NCBI RefSeq assembly: GCF_900105785.1
Contig: NZ_LT629799.1
Span: 3,968,001-4,032,000, forward strand
Length of the DNA: 64,000 nt
DNA from: Microlunatus sagamiharensis
Lineage (GTDB): Bacteria; Actinomycetota; Actinomycetes; Propionibacteriales; Propionibacteriaceae
Reading direction: 5' to 3'
Of the stretch, positions 25,889-34,529 are shown one piece after another. Below the pieces are notes generated by a model. It was not told the origin of the DNA and made no database searches. It worked only from the letters and a program-made list of their open reading frames with translations. Made by a program: the position numbers and the translations under genes. How positions within the stretch are numbered: position 1 is the stretch's first letter; each line of letters opens with the position of its first letter.

Positions 25889-27505
25889 GTGTCCCTCGGT
25901 CTCACCCGTACGCGTCCTCACGCGCGGGTCCTCCGTCCTCTCGCCGTCCTCGCCGGGACGGTCGCCCTGACCGCCACCCTGGCCTCGTGCTCGGGCGGCC
26001 AGCCCGCCGCCCCCGCGTTCGACTTGGTCTCACGCGCCACCGTCGCCAACGGCGTCACGGCCAGCGGTGCGCTGGCCGCCAAGACCAGCGAGCAGCTCGG
26101 CTTCGCGCAGGGCGGCAAGCTCACCAAGGTCGCGGTCAAGGTCGGCCAGAAGGTCGAGGAGGGCGACGTCCTCGCGACGATCGACGCCAAGACCGCCAAG
26201 GAGGCCCTCAAGCAGGCCGAGGCGAACGTCGACGCGCAGGCGGCCGGGCTCGCCGGTGCCGCCGCCGACCCGTCCGTGCAGAGCGCCGCCGCCTCGCTGG
26301 CCCAGGCCCGCACGGTCGTCGACCGCACCAACCGCCAAGCCGACGCCACCCTCGCCGCCGACTCGACCGCGATCAGCCGGGCCAAGAAGCAGCGCTCCGT
26401 GGACCGTGACGCCAAGGACGACGCGGAGGACGCGGTCGACCAGGCCAAGGACGCCTGCAGCGACGCCCGGGCCGCCGTCAAGACGGCCACGGATGCGGCT
26501 GAGCAGGCCGCCGCCACCCCCAGCACTCCGGCGGCGACCGTCGCGGCTGCCGCACTGACGTCGGCCAGCCAGGCCGCCGCCACCGCCTGCGGTGCCGTCG
26601 GGTCCGCCCAGGCCGGGGTGACCGCGGCCAAGCAGCGCCTCGCCGCCGACGACACGGCCGTCACCACCGCCGAGGAGCGCAAGCGCGTCGACCAGGCCGC
26701 CGGCCGCCTCGCCTGCGCCAACGCCGAGCAGGGCGTCGTCAGCGCGCGGAACGCGTACAACGCCGCCGTGGCCGCCCGGCCGCACACGCTCGACGCGCAG
26801 CAGGCGGGGGTCGACGCGGCGCAGGCCCAGGTCGAGACCGCGCAGAAGGCGGTCGACGACACCGTGCTCCGCGCCCCGAGCGCGGGCACCGTCTCGGCGG
26901 TGAACGGCGCGAAGGGCGAGTACGTCAGCGCGAGCACCGGGACGAGCGCGCTCGCGCCGGGCAGCAGCGCGGCCATCCCCGGCGCCTCGGGCGCCGGCGG
27001 TGCGGCCGCCGGCGCGGCGAGCCCGACCCGGCCCGGCGGAAGCCAGCTGATCGTGCTGTCCGGCCTCGACACGCTGCAGGTCGTGCTGCCCTTCGAGGAG
27101 TCCGACGCGGCGACGATCAAGGCCGGCGACGGCGTGGACGTGCAGCTCGACGCCCTCCCCGACCTCACCTCGCACGGCAAGGTCGTGTCGGTGTCGCCCT
27201 CGGCCACGCCGATCTCCGGCGTCGTCAGCTACTACGTGACCGTCGCCCTCGACGACCGCGATCCGCGCGAGCGCGACGGCCAGACGGCGCGGGCGACGGT
27301 GCTCACCGAGGAGCACACCGGCGTCCTCACGGTGCCGAACACCGCCGTGCGCCAGCAGGGCGGAGCGAGCACCGTCGTGGTGTACGAGCCGAGCGGCGAG
27401 CAGCGCACGGTGACCTTCGAGGCGGGCCTGGTCGGGCCCGACCGCACCGAGGTCCTCTCCGGGCTGAACGAGGGGGACCGCGTCGTGGTCCCGAGCCACC
27501 CGTGA
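25889..27505 (+). CDS. HlyD/RND-type adaptor lipoprotein
   Basis: 538 aa. The signal peptide ends in a lipobox, TLASC, with Cys34 as lipid site. A biotinyl-lipoyl-like strand pair (GKLTKVAVKVGQKVEEGDVLATIDAKT) opens a ~250-residue Ala-rich coiled-coil hairpin (KQAEANVDAQ to QVETAQKAVDDTV), which closes with VLRAPSAGTVSAVNGAKGEYV. The beta-barrel and membrane-proximal parts follow (LVGPDRTEVLSGLNEGDRVVV). Such adaptors work with ABC or MFS exporters at the outer face of the membrane. First gene of the TetR-controlled operon; no ABC exporter gene follows. Confidence 0.85.
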   Translation: MSLGLTRTRPHARVLRPLAVLAGTVALTATLASCSGGQPAAPAFDLVSRATVANGVTASGALAAKTSEQLGFAQGGKLTKVAVKVGQKVEEGDVLATIDAKTAKEALKQAEANVDAQAAGLAGAAADPSVQSAAASLAQARTVVDRTNRQADATLAADSTAISRAKKQRSVDRDAKDDAEDAVDQAKDACSDARAAVKTATDAAEQAAATPSTPAATVAAAALTSASQAAATACGAVGSAQAGVTAAKQRLAADDTAVTTAEERKRVDQAAGRLACANAEQGVVSARNAYNAAVAARPHTLDAQQAGVDAAQAQVETAQKAVDDTVLRAPSAGTVSAVNGAKGEYVSASTGTSALAPGSSAAIPGASGAGGAAAGAASPTRPGGSQLIVLSGLDTLQVVLPFEESDAATIKAGDGVDVQLDALPDLTSHGKVVSVSPSATPISGVVSYYVTVALDDRDPRERDGQTARATVLTEEHTGVLTVPNTAVRQQGGASTVVVYEPSGEQRTVTFEAGLVGPDRTEVLSGLNEGDRVVVPSHP

Positions 27506-27577
27506 ACCCGGCTCGGAAGCATAGGACGCCTACAGTGATCGAGCAGCTGGACCACCAGCGGGACGGGCAGGACGCAC

Positions 27578-28348
27578 ATGTCTGACACGGCGACGACGAG
27601 GGACGAGACCGTCGGCGCGCCCGGCGCCGAGCCCGGCGCCCCCGGCGAGGAGCCCGGCACCGCCACGACGGAGGAGGCGGCGCCCAAGAAGGGCATGTCG
27701 CGCAAGGCGCGGGTGCGCCTGCTGGTGATCGTCGGGCTGGCGCTGCTGGTGGCGATCGCCTTCGGCGTGCGCTACCTCGTCGACACCTCCAACTACGTGA
27801 CCACCGACAACGCGCAGGTCGACGGCAACCAGATCTCGATCAACGCGCCCGCGTCGGGCACGCTGCAGGACTGGAAGGGCCAGGTCGGGGCGCAGCTGCG
27901 GGAGAACGGCCAGGTCGGCCGGATCCAGATGCAGGGCGCCTACGTGCAGCCGCAGATGCCGGTCCGCGCCCCCGCGGCCGGGACCGTGGCGGTCGACAAC
28001 GGCGTGCCCGGCACCTTCGTCACCGCGGGCACGCAGCTCGCGGTCGCGTACGACGCGCAGGGCGTGTTCGTCACCGCGCGGGTCGACGAGACCGAGGTGG
28101 ACGAGGTCCGGGTCGGGGCGCCGGTCAAGCTCGACGTCGACGCCTTCCCCGACGCCGACCTCACCGGGCACGTGTCGGAGATCCAGACGGGCTCCGCCGG
28201 GGTCTTCTCGGCCTTCCCGCAGTCGAACTCCTCGGGCAACTTCCAGAAGGTCACGCAGGTCATCCCGGTGCGGGTCACCTTCGACGACACGCAGGGCCTG
28301 GCGCTCGCGCCCGGCATGAACGTCACGGTCAAGATCCACCGCCCGTGA
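27578..28348 (+). CDS. Short HlyD/EmrA-type membrane adaptor
   Basis: 256 aa. A disordered Glu/Gly/Pro-rich cytosolic head (~45 aa) is followed by one membrane helix (ARVRLLVIVGLALLVAIAFGVRYLV) and an EmrA-type body (SNYVTTDNAQVDGNQISINAPASG; PVRAPAAGTVAVDNGVPG; VFVTARVDETEVDEVRVGAPV). The coiled-coil hairpin is almost absent, as expected for Gram-positive adaptors. It overlaps the MFS gene by 4 nt (GTGA), so the two products are probably made together. Confidence 0.85.
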   Translation: MSDTATTRDETVGAPGAEPGAPGEEPGTATTEEAAPKKGMSRKARVRLLVIVGLALLVAIAFGVRYLVDTSNYVTTDNAQVDGNQISINAPASGTLQDWKGQVGAQLRENGQVGRIQMQGAYVQPQMPVRAPAAGTVAVDNGVPGTFVTAGTQLAVAYDAQGVFVTARVDETEVDEVRVGAPVKLDVDAFPDADLTGHVSEIQTGSAGVFSAFPQSNSSGNFQKVTQVIPVRVTFDDTQGLALAPGMNVTVKIHRP

Positions 28349-29961
28349 GCACCGATGCGGCACCGGCCGCCGCGGTCGACCTCGAGCGCCCGCCGTCCTC
28401 CGCGCCGGCCGCGCGCCGGCCCGTGCCGGAACCCGCCCGTACGCCCCCGGCCGCTCCCGCCACCCCGGCACCGGCCATGGCCGCGGGCGGCCGCGAGCAC
28501 TGGGTCGTCCCGCTGGCCGTGCTGATCGTCGGCATGTTCATGTCGGTGCTCGACACGAGCATCGTCAACGTGGCGATCTCGGCCATCCAGACCGACTTCG
28601 GCGGCAGCACCGCCGACGTCGCCTGGATCTCGACCGCGTACAGCCTCGTGCTCGGCGTCGTCGTCCCGGCCAGCGCCTGGCTGGGCGACCGGATCGGCCT
28701 GGGCCGGGTCTACATGTGGTCGCTCGTCGCCTTCTCCGCCGGCTCGGCGCTGTGCGGCCTGGCCTGGAACCTCGACAGCCTCATCGCCTTCCGCGTCGTC
28801 CAGGCCATCCCCGGCGGCCTGCTGCCCGCGGTCTGCCTGACGATGGTCTACCGCCTCGTGCCGCCCGCCAAGATCGGTGCGGCCATGGGCATGTACGGGC
28901 TCGGCATCATCGTGGCGCCGGCCATCGGCCCGGCGCTCGGCGGCTACCTCGTCGAGTACGTGAACTGGCGCCTCGTCTTCTACATCAACGTGCCCGTGGG
29001 CATCCTCGGGCTGATCGCCGCGGTGATCTGGCTGCCGAAGTTCGCGCAGGCCCCCACGCGCCGCTTCGACGTCGCCGGCTTCCTGACGATCGCGACCGGG
29101 CTCGTCTCCCTGCTGCTGGCCTTCTCCGAGGGCCCGTCATGGGGCTGGACCGGCTACCGCGTCCTCGGCCTGATCGCCCTCAGCGTGCTGAGCCTCGCCG
29201 CGTTCGTGGTCATCGAGCTCGAGGTCGAGCACCCGCTGCTGAACCTGCGCGTGTTCACCAACCGGCTCTACACGACCTCGCTGCTGGCGATGAGCGTGAT
29301 GATGACCGGCCTGTTCGCGACGCTGTTCTACATCCCGCTCTTCCTGCAGGAGGGGCTCGGCTACCCGGCGCTGCGGGCGGGCTTCCTGCTGCTGCCGCAG
29401 GCGCTGGTCATGGCCGTGCTGATGCCGGTCGCCGGGCGCCTGTACGACACGATCGGCCCGCGCTACCTCGCGTTCGGCGGGCTGCTCATCGCGGCGACGG
29501 GGACGTTCCTGCTCACGGGCATCAACCCGGACATGACCCGCGGCGAGCTCGTCTTCTGGCTGTGCGTGCGGGCCGCGGGCACCGGCCTGGCGATGATGCC
29601 GATCATGACCGGTGGTCTGTCGGCGCTGCCAGGCGACCTGACGACGAGCGGCAGCGCGATCAACACCGTCGCGCAGCGCGTCAGCGCCGCCCTCGGCCTG
29701 GCCGGGCTGACGGCCGTGGTCACCAACCAGCAGGGCGGGCTGATGGCGGCCCGCGCCGCGCTGGTCCCCGCCGGGCGCATGCCTCCCGGCGAGGTGCTCG
29801 CGGTCTACCAGCGCACCCAGCTCGACGTGCTCGCGGCGTCCTACTCCAACGTCTTCCTGCTGACCGGCGTCCTCACCCTCGTCGCCGCCGCGCTCAGCCT
29901 GATGCTGCGCACCGGCTCCAACCCGCACGCGGGCGGCCCGGGCGCCGCGATGATGGAGTGA
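28345..29961 (+). CDS. DHA2-family (EmrB/QacA-like) 14-TM drug efflux MFS transporter
   Basis: 538 aa. After a ~50-aa Pro/Ala-rich head come 14 helices. Motif-rich segments are LDTSIVNVAISAIQTDFGG, WISTAYSLVLGVVVPASAWLGDRIG (motif A variant) and GIIVAPAIGPALGGYLVEYVNWR (motif C). The family exports diverse toxic compounds by proton antiport. Together with the EmrA-like gene it forms an EmrAB-type pump. Substrate unknown. Confidence 0.92.
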   Translation: MSTDAAPAAAVDLERPPSSAPAARRPVPEPARTPPAAPATPAPAMAAGGREHWVVPLAVLIVGMFMSVLDTSIVNVAISAIQTDFGGSTADVAWISTAYSLVLGVVVPASAWLGDRIGLGRVYMWSLVAFSAGSALCGLAWNLDSLIAFRVVQAIPGGLLPAVCLTMVYRLVPPAKIGAAMGMYGLGIIVAPAIGPALGGYLVEYVNWRLVFYINVPVGILGLIAAVIWLPKFAQAPTRRFDVAGFLTIATGLVSLLLAFSEGPSWGWTGYRVLGLIALSVLSLAAFVVIELEVEHPLLNLRVFTNRLYTTSLLAMSVMMTGLFATLFYIPLFLQEGLGYPALRAGFLLLPQALVMAVLMPVAGRLYDTIGPRYLAFGGLLIAATGTFLLTGINPDMTRGELVFWLCVRAAGTGLAMMPIMTGGLSALPGDLTTSGSAINTVAQRVSAALGLAGLTAVVTNQQGGLMAARAALVPAGRMPPGEVLAVYQRTQLDVLAASYSNVFLLTGVLTLVAAALSLMLRTGSNPHAGGPGAAMME

Positions 29962-29986
29962 GCGGTTCGATCACCGGGTCAGTTCC

Positions 29987-30003
29987 TGCACCGTGACGGT
30001 GCA
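29987..30003. terminator. Small terminator hairpin
   Basis: TGCACCG-TGA-CGGTGCA between the convergent MFS and NAD(P)-binding genes, at the only gap (47 bp) separating them. Confidence 0.55.
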
Positions 30004-30008
30004 AGATC

Positions 30009-30677
30009 TCACCCGTTGTCCGTGCCGCGCGGGACCAGGGCGTGTACGGCCTCCTCGACCGGCGTTCCGCCCTCGGTGAGCTCGACGACGACGTGGTGCA
30101 GGCGCGGCTCGTGCAGCGCCGCCGCGAGGAACGCGGCCACGTCGTCGCGGGGCACGGCCCCGTACGGCACCGCCCACCCCGAGCGGACCTTCCCGGTGCC
30201 GGGGGCGTCGGTGAGCGTGCCCGGCCGGACGACCAGCCAGTCGAGGTCGCTCTCGGTGAGGTGCACGTCGGCGGCCTTCTTGACGCGCATGTAGTGCTCG
30301 AAGCCGGCGTTCGTCTCGACGTCGCGCCCGGCCTCGGGGAACACCGACACCACGACGAACCGGCGTACGCCGGCCCGCGCCGCCGCGTCGACCGCGTGCT
30401 CGAGGCCGCGCCCGTCGATCAGCGTCGTCTGCTCGCGTCCTGTGCCGTGCGCGCCGGCGGTGAAGACGACCGCGTCCTGCCCGCCCAGCAGCCCGGCCAG
30501 CTCCTCCACCGGGCCCTCCACGAGGTCGAAGAGCGCCGAGCGCCCGCCCGCCTCCTCGACGACCGCGGCCTGCTCCGCCCGGCGGTGCACCACCGTCACC
30601 TCGTCGCCGGACCCGCTCAGCAGCGACGTCAGCCGCCGCCCGACCCCGCCGGCCCCGCCGATCACGCACACCCGCAC
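30009..30677 (-). CDS. NAD(P)-binding SDR-like (NmrA/YwnB type) protein
   Basis: 222 aa atypical short-chain dehydrogenase. It has VCVIGGAGGVGRRLTSLL as the dinucleotide motif, DAVVFTAGAHGTGREQT, VRRFVVVSVFPEAG and LDWLVVRPGTLTD. There is no YxxxK pair of classical SDRs; HYMRVKKAAD supplies a Tyr/Lys instead. Family members act as NADPH-dependent redox sensors or flavin reductases. GTG 30677 follows AGGAC. It is divergent from the dienelactone hydrolase gene. Confidence 0.8.
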   Translation of the reverse strand: MRVCVIGGAGGVGRRLTSLLSGSGDEVTVVHRRAEQAAVVEEAGGRSALFDLVEGPVEELAGLLGGQDAVVFTAGAHGTGREQTTLIDGRGLEHAVDAAARAGVRRFVVVSVFPEAGRDVETNAGFEHYMRVKKAADVHLTESDLDWLVVRPGTLTDAPGTGKVRSGWAVPYGAVPRDDVAAFLAAALHEPRLHHVVVELTEGGTPVEEAVHALVPRGTDNG

Positions 30678-30734
30678 GTCCTGCCCCTCTCCTCGTGCCC
30701 GCCGACCCCCGCGGGGTCGCTCGCCTACGCTCCC

Positions 30735-31499
30735 ATGGTGGACGTCCTCGACGGCTGGGTGCTGGGTCAGTACACCGAACCGACCGCGCCGGTGCCGACG
30801 CACCCGACCTACCGCAGGGGCAGCGGTCCCGGGGTCGTCGTGATCGCCGAGATCCCGGGCATCACGCCCGAGGTCGTGGCCTTCGCCGACGAGGTGGTGG
30901 CGCAGGGCTTCACCGTCGTCATGCCGCACCTCTTCGGCGAGGTGCCGAGCGCGTCGGGGGCGGGTGCGGCCGTCCGCACGCTGGCCAAGGTCTGCGTGAA
31001 CCGCGAGTTCACCAAGCTCCGGCTGCGGGAGACGTCGCCGGTCGCGACGTGGCTGCGCTCGCTCGCCCGTACGCTCCACGCCGAGCTGGGCGGACCGGGC
31101 GTCGGGGCGCTCGGGATGTGCTTCACCGGCGGCTTCGCGCTGGCGATGATGGTCGACGAGTCGGTCGCCGCGCCGGTGCTGGCGCAGCCGTCCCTGCCCT
31201 TCCCGATCGGCCGGGCGCGGGGCGCCGACCTGAACCTCTCGCCCGCCGACCTCGACGTCGTCAAGCGCCGGGCCGCGGCCGGCTGCGCGGTGCTCGGCCT
31301 GCGCTACGCCGACGACCCCGCGACCGGGACGCGCTTCGACACCCTGACCGGGGAGATCGGCGACGCCTTCCTCCGCGTCGAGCTGCCCGGGCGGAAGCAC
31401 TCCACGGTCACCGGCGACCGGCAGCCGGAGTTCGTCGACGCGGTGATGAGCTTCTTCCGCGACACCCTCCTCGTGGAGGACGACCGCCCGGGGTTGTGA
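30735..31499 (+). CDS. Dienelactone hydrolase family protein
   Basis: 254 aa alpha/beta hydrolase. The nucleophile elbow GMCFTGGFAL places a cysteine where serine is usual, the hallmark of dienelactone hydrolases, and GRKHSTVTG supplies the histidine. Family enzymes open enol-lactones from chlorocatechol breakdown, but many homologues have other esters as substrates. A TACGCT box (30726-30731) is 6 nt from the in-frame GTG at 30738, so the leaderless start may be 30738 rather than ATG 30735. No catechol pathway genes adjoin it. Confidence 0.82.
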   Translation: MVDVLDGWVLGQYTEPTAPVPTHPTYRRGSGPGVVVIAEIPGITPEVVAFADEVVAQGFTVVMPHLFGEVPSASGAGAAVRTLAKVCVNREFTKLRLRETSPVATWLRSLARTLHAELGGPGVGALGMCFTGGFALAMMVDESVAAPVLAQPSLPFPIGRARGADLNLSPADLDVVKRRAAAGCAVLGLRYADDPATGTRFDTLTGEIGDAFLRVELPGRKHSTVTGDRQPEFVDAVMSFFRDTLLVEDDRPGL

Positions 31500-31554
31500 C
31501 GAAGCCGACCCGCCGGTTCGGAAGCCCGGGCGCGTGCGCCCGGTTGAGCACCTC

Positions 31555-32655
31555 GTGACCAAGCTCTTCGAACCCCTGACCCTCCGCGGTCTCACCGTCC
31601 GCAACCGCGTCTGGCTCGCCCCCATGTGCCAGTACTCCGTCGAGCGCCAGGACGGCGTGCCGACCGACTGGCACCTGGTGAACCTCGGCTCCCGCGCGCA
31701 GGGCGGCTTCGGCCTGCTGCTCACCGAGGCCACGGCCGTCGTGCCGGAGGGGCGCATCAGCCCGCAGGACACCGGCCTGTGGAACGACGAGCAGCGCGAC
31801 GCGTGGGCCCGCATCGTCGACTTCGCCCACAGCCAGGGCGCGGCCATCGGCGTCCAGCTCGCGCACGCCGGGCGCAAGGCGTCGACCTACCGCGGCTTCG
31901 CCGACGAGCCGCAGGGCAGCGTGCCCGACGGCGACGGCGGCTGGCCGACGGTGTCCTCCTCGGCCGAGGCCTTCCCGGGCTACGACGCGCCGCGCGAGAT
32001 GACGGTCGCGGACATCGAGGCCGTCGTCGAGGCGTTCGGCGTCGCCGCCCGCCGCTCGGTCCAGGCCGGCTTCGACACCGTCGAGGTGCACGGCGCCCAC
32101 GGCTACCTGATCCACCAGTTCCTCAGCCCGCTGACCAACCACCGCACCGACGGCTACGGCGGCGACTTCGACGGTCGTACGCGGTTCCTCGTGGAGATCG
32201 TCGACGCGGTCCGGGCCAACGTGCCCGAGCAGATGCCGGTGCTCCTGCGGCTCTCGGCGACCGACTGGACCGAGGGCGGCTGGGACGCCGAGCAGACCGT
32301 CGCGGTGTCCGCGCTGCTGAAGGGTCACGGCGTCGACCTCGTCGACGTGTCCTCCGGCGGTGCCGTCCACGCCGACATCCCGGTCGGCCCGGGCTACCAG
32401 GTCCCCTTCGCCCGCGCCGTGCGCGAGGGCGCCGACCTGCCGTCCGGCGCGGTCGGGCTCATCACCGAGGCCGAGCAGGCCGAGCGCGTGCTCGAGTCCG
32501 GCGACGCCGACGTCGTGCTGCTCGCCCGTGCCGCCCTGCGCGAGCCGGCCTGGCCGCAGCGCGCGGCCGCCGAGCTCGGTGTCGACTGGCAGCAGGCGTC
32601 GTACCCCGACCAGTACGCCCGGGCGCACTGGACGCCGGAGCTGCTGGCGAGCTGA
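31555..32655 (+). CDS. Old-yellow-enzyme family NADH:flavin oxidoreductase (YqjM-like)
   Basis: 366 aa TIM-barrel flavoprotein. Signatures: LFEPLTLRGLTVRNRVWLAPMCQYS (redox-tuning Cys of the YqjM class), QLAHAGRK, VEVHGAHGYLIHQFLSPLTN (substrate His and Tyr) and GGAVHADIPVGPGYQ. It reduces activated C=C bonds in oxidative stress or xenobiotic metabolism. The start is set at GTG 31555 because it matches family N-termini; 31534 is possible. It lies 55 bp after the dienelactone hydrolase gene, same direction. Confidence 0.92.
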   Translation: MTKLFEPLTLRGLTVRNRVWLAPMCQYSVERQDGVPTDWHLVNLGSRAQGGFGLLLTEATAVVPEGRISPQDTGLWNDEQRDAWARIVDFAHSQGAAIGVQLAHAGRKASTYRGFADEPQGSVPDGDGGWPTVSSSAEAFPGYDAPREMTVADIEAVVEAFGVAARRSVQAGFDTVEVHGAHGYLIHQFLSPLTNHRTDGYGGDFDGRTRFLVEIVDAVRANVPEQMPVLLRLSATDWTEGGWDAEQTVAVSALLKGHGVDLVDVSSGGAVHADIPVGPGYQVPFARAVREGADLPSGAVGLITEAEQAERVLESGDADVVLLARAALREPAWPQRAAAELGVDWQQASYPDQYARAHWTPELLAS

Positions 32656-32679
32656 CCCGCCTCTCTAGCTCCGGGAGGG

Positions 32680-33636
32680 TCAGGCGGTGAGGCGCTCAGC
32701 GAGCGCCTCACCGAGCGCCGTGCCCGAGAGGTAGGCCGCCTCGACGCGTGGCCGGTCGGAGAACGCGTCGCCGCAGACCCCGACCAGGGCGCCGTCGAGG
32801 CTGTCGTCGAGAGCGTACGGCTCCTCGCGGCTGCCGGACGGCTTGCCGAACGTCCAGCGGTGCACGTGTGTCGAGACCGGCTCGGTCTCGATCTTCAGCG
32901 CGTCGCGGACGGCGACGGCCATCGGACCGGCCGCCTCGTCGGGGGCGTCGAGGTGCTCCGCCGCGAAGTCCGGCGTCGAGTGCGCGACCAGCACCGGGGC
33001 GCCGTCGCCGCGGCGGCGGCCGTCGTCGGCGATCCAGCTGATCACGTCGTCGCCCGCCACGAAGGCGCCCTGCACGTCGTCCCACACCCGCTGGTCCCAC
33101 GTGGCGGTGAGCGCCAGCACCGGCTCGAAGGGGTCGTCCAGGGCCGACCGCAGCCCGGCGTACGCGGGGTCGAGCAGCCTCAGGGCCTGCGGGTCGGGCA
33201 TCGCCAGGACGACCGCGGCCGTGGGCAGGCCGTCGACGACCGGCCCCGGTCCGACGTGCCCGACGGTCGTCTCCCGCACGTCGAGGCCGGTGGCCAGGTC
33301 CTCGACCAGGCTGCGCAGCCCGCCGGCCGCGGACCAGCGCACCGGGCCGCTCTTGGAGGTCAGGTCACCGCCCTGCGACACGGAGAAGGTGTCCGTCCAC
33401 CCGCGGGCCAGGCCGGCGTCGCGCCAGGCCTCGACGACGGTCTGGAAGCGGTCGTCCGACACCGTGAAGTACGACGCCCCCGTGTCGACCATGCGGCCGT
33501 CGGTGCGCCGGCTGGCCATCCGCCCGCCGATCCGCCGGCCCCGGTCGAGGACGACGACCTCGAGGCCGGCGGCGGTCAAGGCGCGAGCTGCAGCGATGCC
33601 GGAGATGCCGGCACCGACGACGACGACTGGATCCAC
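32680..33636 (-). CDS. Renalase-like FAD-dependent amine/NAD(P)H oxidoreductase
   Basis: 318 aa. The FAD motif is VVVGAGISGIAAARALTAAGLEVVVLDRG, followed by the GRRIGGRMASRR strand typical of renalase-type proteins, then GASYFTVSD and, at the end, GVCGDAFSDRPRVEAAYLSGTALGEAL. Bacterial renalases oxidise isomeric dihydro-NAD(P)H; that role is inferred. GTG 33636 has AGGA upstream. The 3' end (32685-32713) contains a 13-bp perfect hairpin with a 3-nt loop, formed within the last codons, which may end transcription. Confidence 0.8.
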   Translation of the reverse strand: MDPVVVVGAGISGIAAARALTAAGLEVVVLDRGRRIGGRMASRRTDGRMVDTGASYFTVSDDRFQTVVEAWRDAGLARGWTDTFSVSQGGDLTSKSGPVRWSAAGGLRSLVEDLATGLDVRETTVGHVGPGPVVDGLPTAAVVLAMPDPQALRLLDPAYAGLRSALDDPFEPVLALTATWDQRVWDDVQGAFVAGDDVISWIADDGRRRGDGAPVLVAHSTPDFAAEHLDAPDEAAGPMAVAVRDALKIETEPVSTHVHRWTFGKPSGSREEPYALDDSLDGALVGVCGDAFSDRPRVEAAYLSGTALGEALAERLTA

Positions 33637-33658
33637 CCCGACATCCTGCCCCACGGGC

Positions 33659-34429
33659 CTAGAGCCGCTGGCCCCCCGACAGCTCGATCGCGGTCCCGTT
33701 GGCCCAGCGGAGGTCGTCGGACAGGATCGCGGCGACACCGGCGCCGATGTCGTCGGCCTCGCCGGGGCGGCCGAGCGCGATCATCGCCGACACCGCCGCG
33801 TTGTACTGCGCGTTGTCGCGGACGGCCCCGCCGCCGAAGTCGGTGGCGATCGCGCCCGGCCGCAGCACGTTGACGCGGATCCGCCGGGACCCGAGCTCCT
33901 GCGCCTGGTAGCGCGTCAAGACCTCGATCGCGCCCTTGGCGGACGCGTACGCCGACATCCCGGGGCCGACGAAGGTCGCGAGGCCCGAGGAGACGTTGAG
34001 GACCTGGCCGCCGTCGACGAGCAGCGGCAGCAGGGCCTGGGTGAGCAGGAACGGCGTCTTGACGTGGATGTCGAGGATCGAGTCGAGGTCGGCCCCGGTC
34101 GTGTCGACGTACGGCTTGCTCAGCCCGACGCCGGCGTTGTTGACGAGCGCGTCGAAGCCCTCCCGCCCGAAGGTCTCCTGCAGCCGCGCCCTCAGCGCGC
34201 CGGCGAAGGCGGGGACCGAGGAGGGGTCGGAGGCGTCGAAGGGCAGGAAGGTGGCGGTGCGGCCGGCCGCGCGGACCGCCTCGACGACCTCGTCGGCCGC
34301 GTCGGGGCGGCTCTGGTAGGTGCCGACGACGTCCCAGCCGCGCGCGGCGAGGTGCTCGGCCATGCTGCGGCCCAGGCCGCGGCTGGCTCCGGTGATGACA
34401 GCGATCTTGGTGGTGGGTGCGGTGGTCAT
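33659..34429 (-). CDS. SDR-family oxidoreductase
   Basis: 256 aa classical short-chain dehydrogenase: cofactor motif VITGASRGLGRSMAEHLA, NNAGVG, VLNVSSGLA, the catalytic YASAK, and a C-terminal NGTAIELSGGQRL. Cofactor choice (NAD or NADP) and substrate cannot be told. It lies 22 bp upstream of the renalase-like gene, same strand, and is divergent from an XRE regulator gene 100 bp away that probably controls it. Confidence 0.9.
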   Translation of the reverse strand: MTTAPTTKIAVITGASRGLGRSMAEHLAARGWDVVGTYQSRPDAADEVVEAVRAAGRTATFLPFDASDPSSVPAFAGALRARLQETFGREGFDALVNNAGVGLSKPYVDTTGADLDSILDIHVKTPFLLTQALLPLLVDGGQVLNVSSGLATFVGPGMSAYASAKGAIEVLTRYQAQELGSRRIRVNVLRPGAIATDFGGGAVRDNAQYNAAVSAMIALGRPGEADDIGAGVAAILSDDLRWANGTAIELSGGQRL

Positions 34430-34529
34430 GCCCCGAGCCTGCGCCGCGACACCGCCCTGGACCACGCCCGCCTCATCCCCGGACCGGCAGGGCGGGGCTG
34501 GCGGACGCCGGAGGAGGCAGGCTGGGGGT

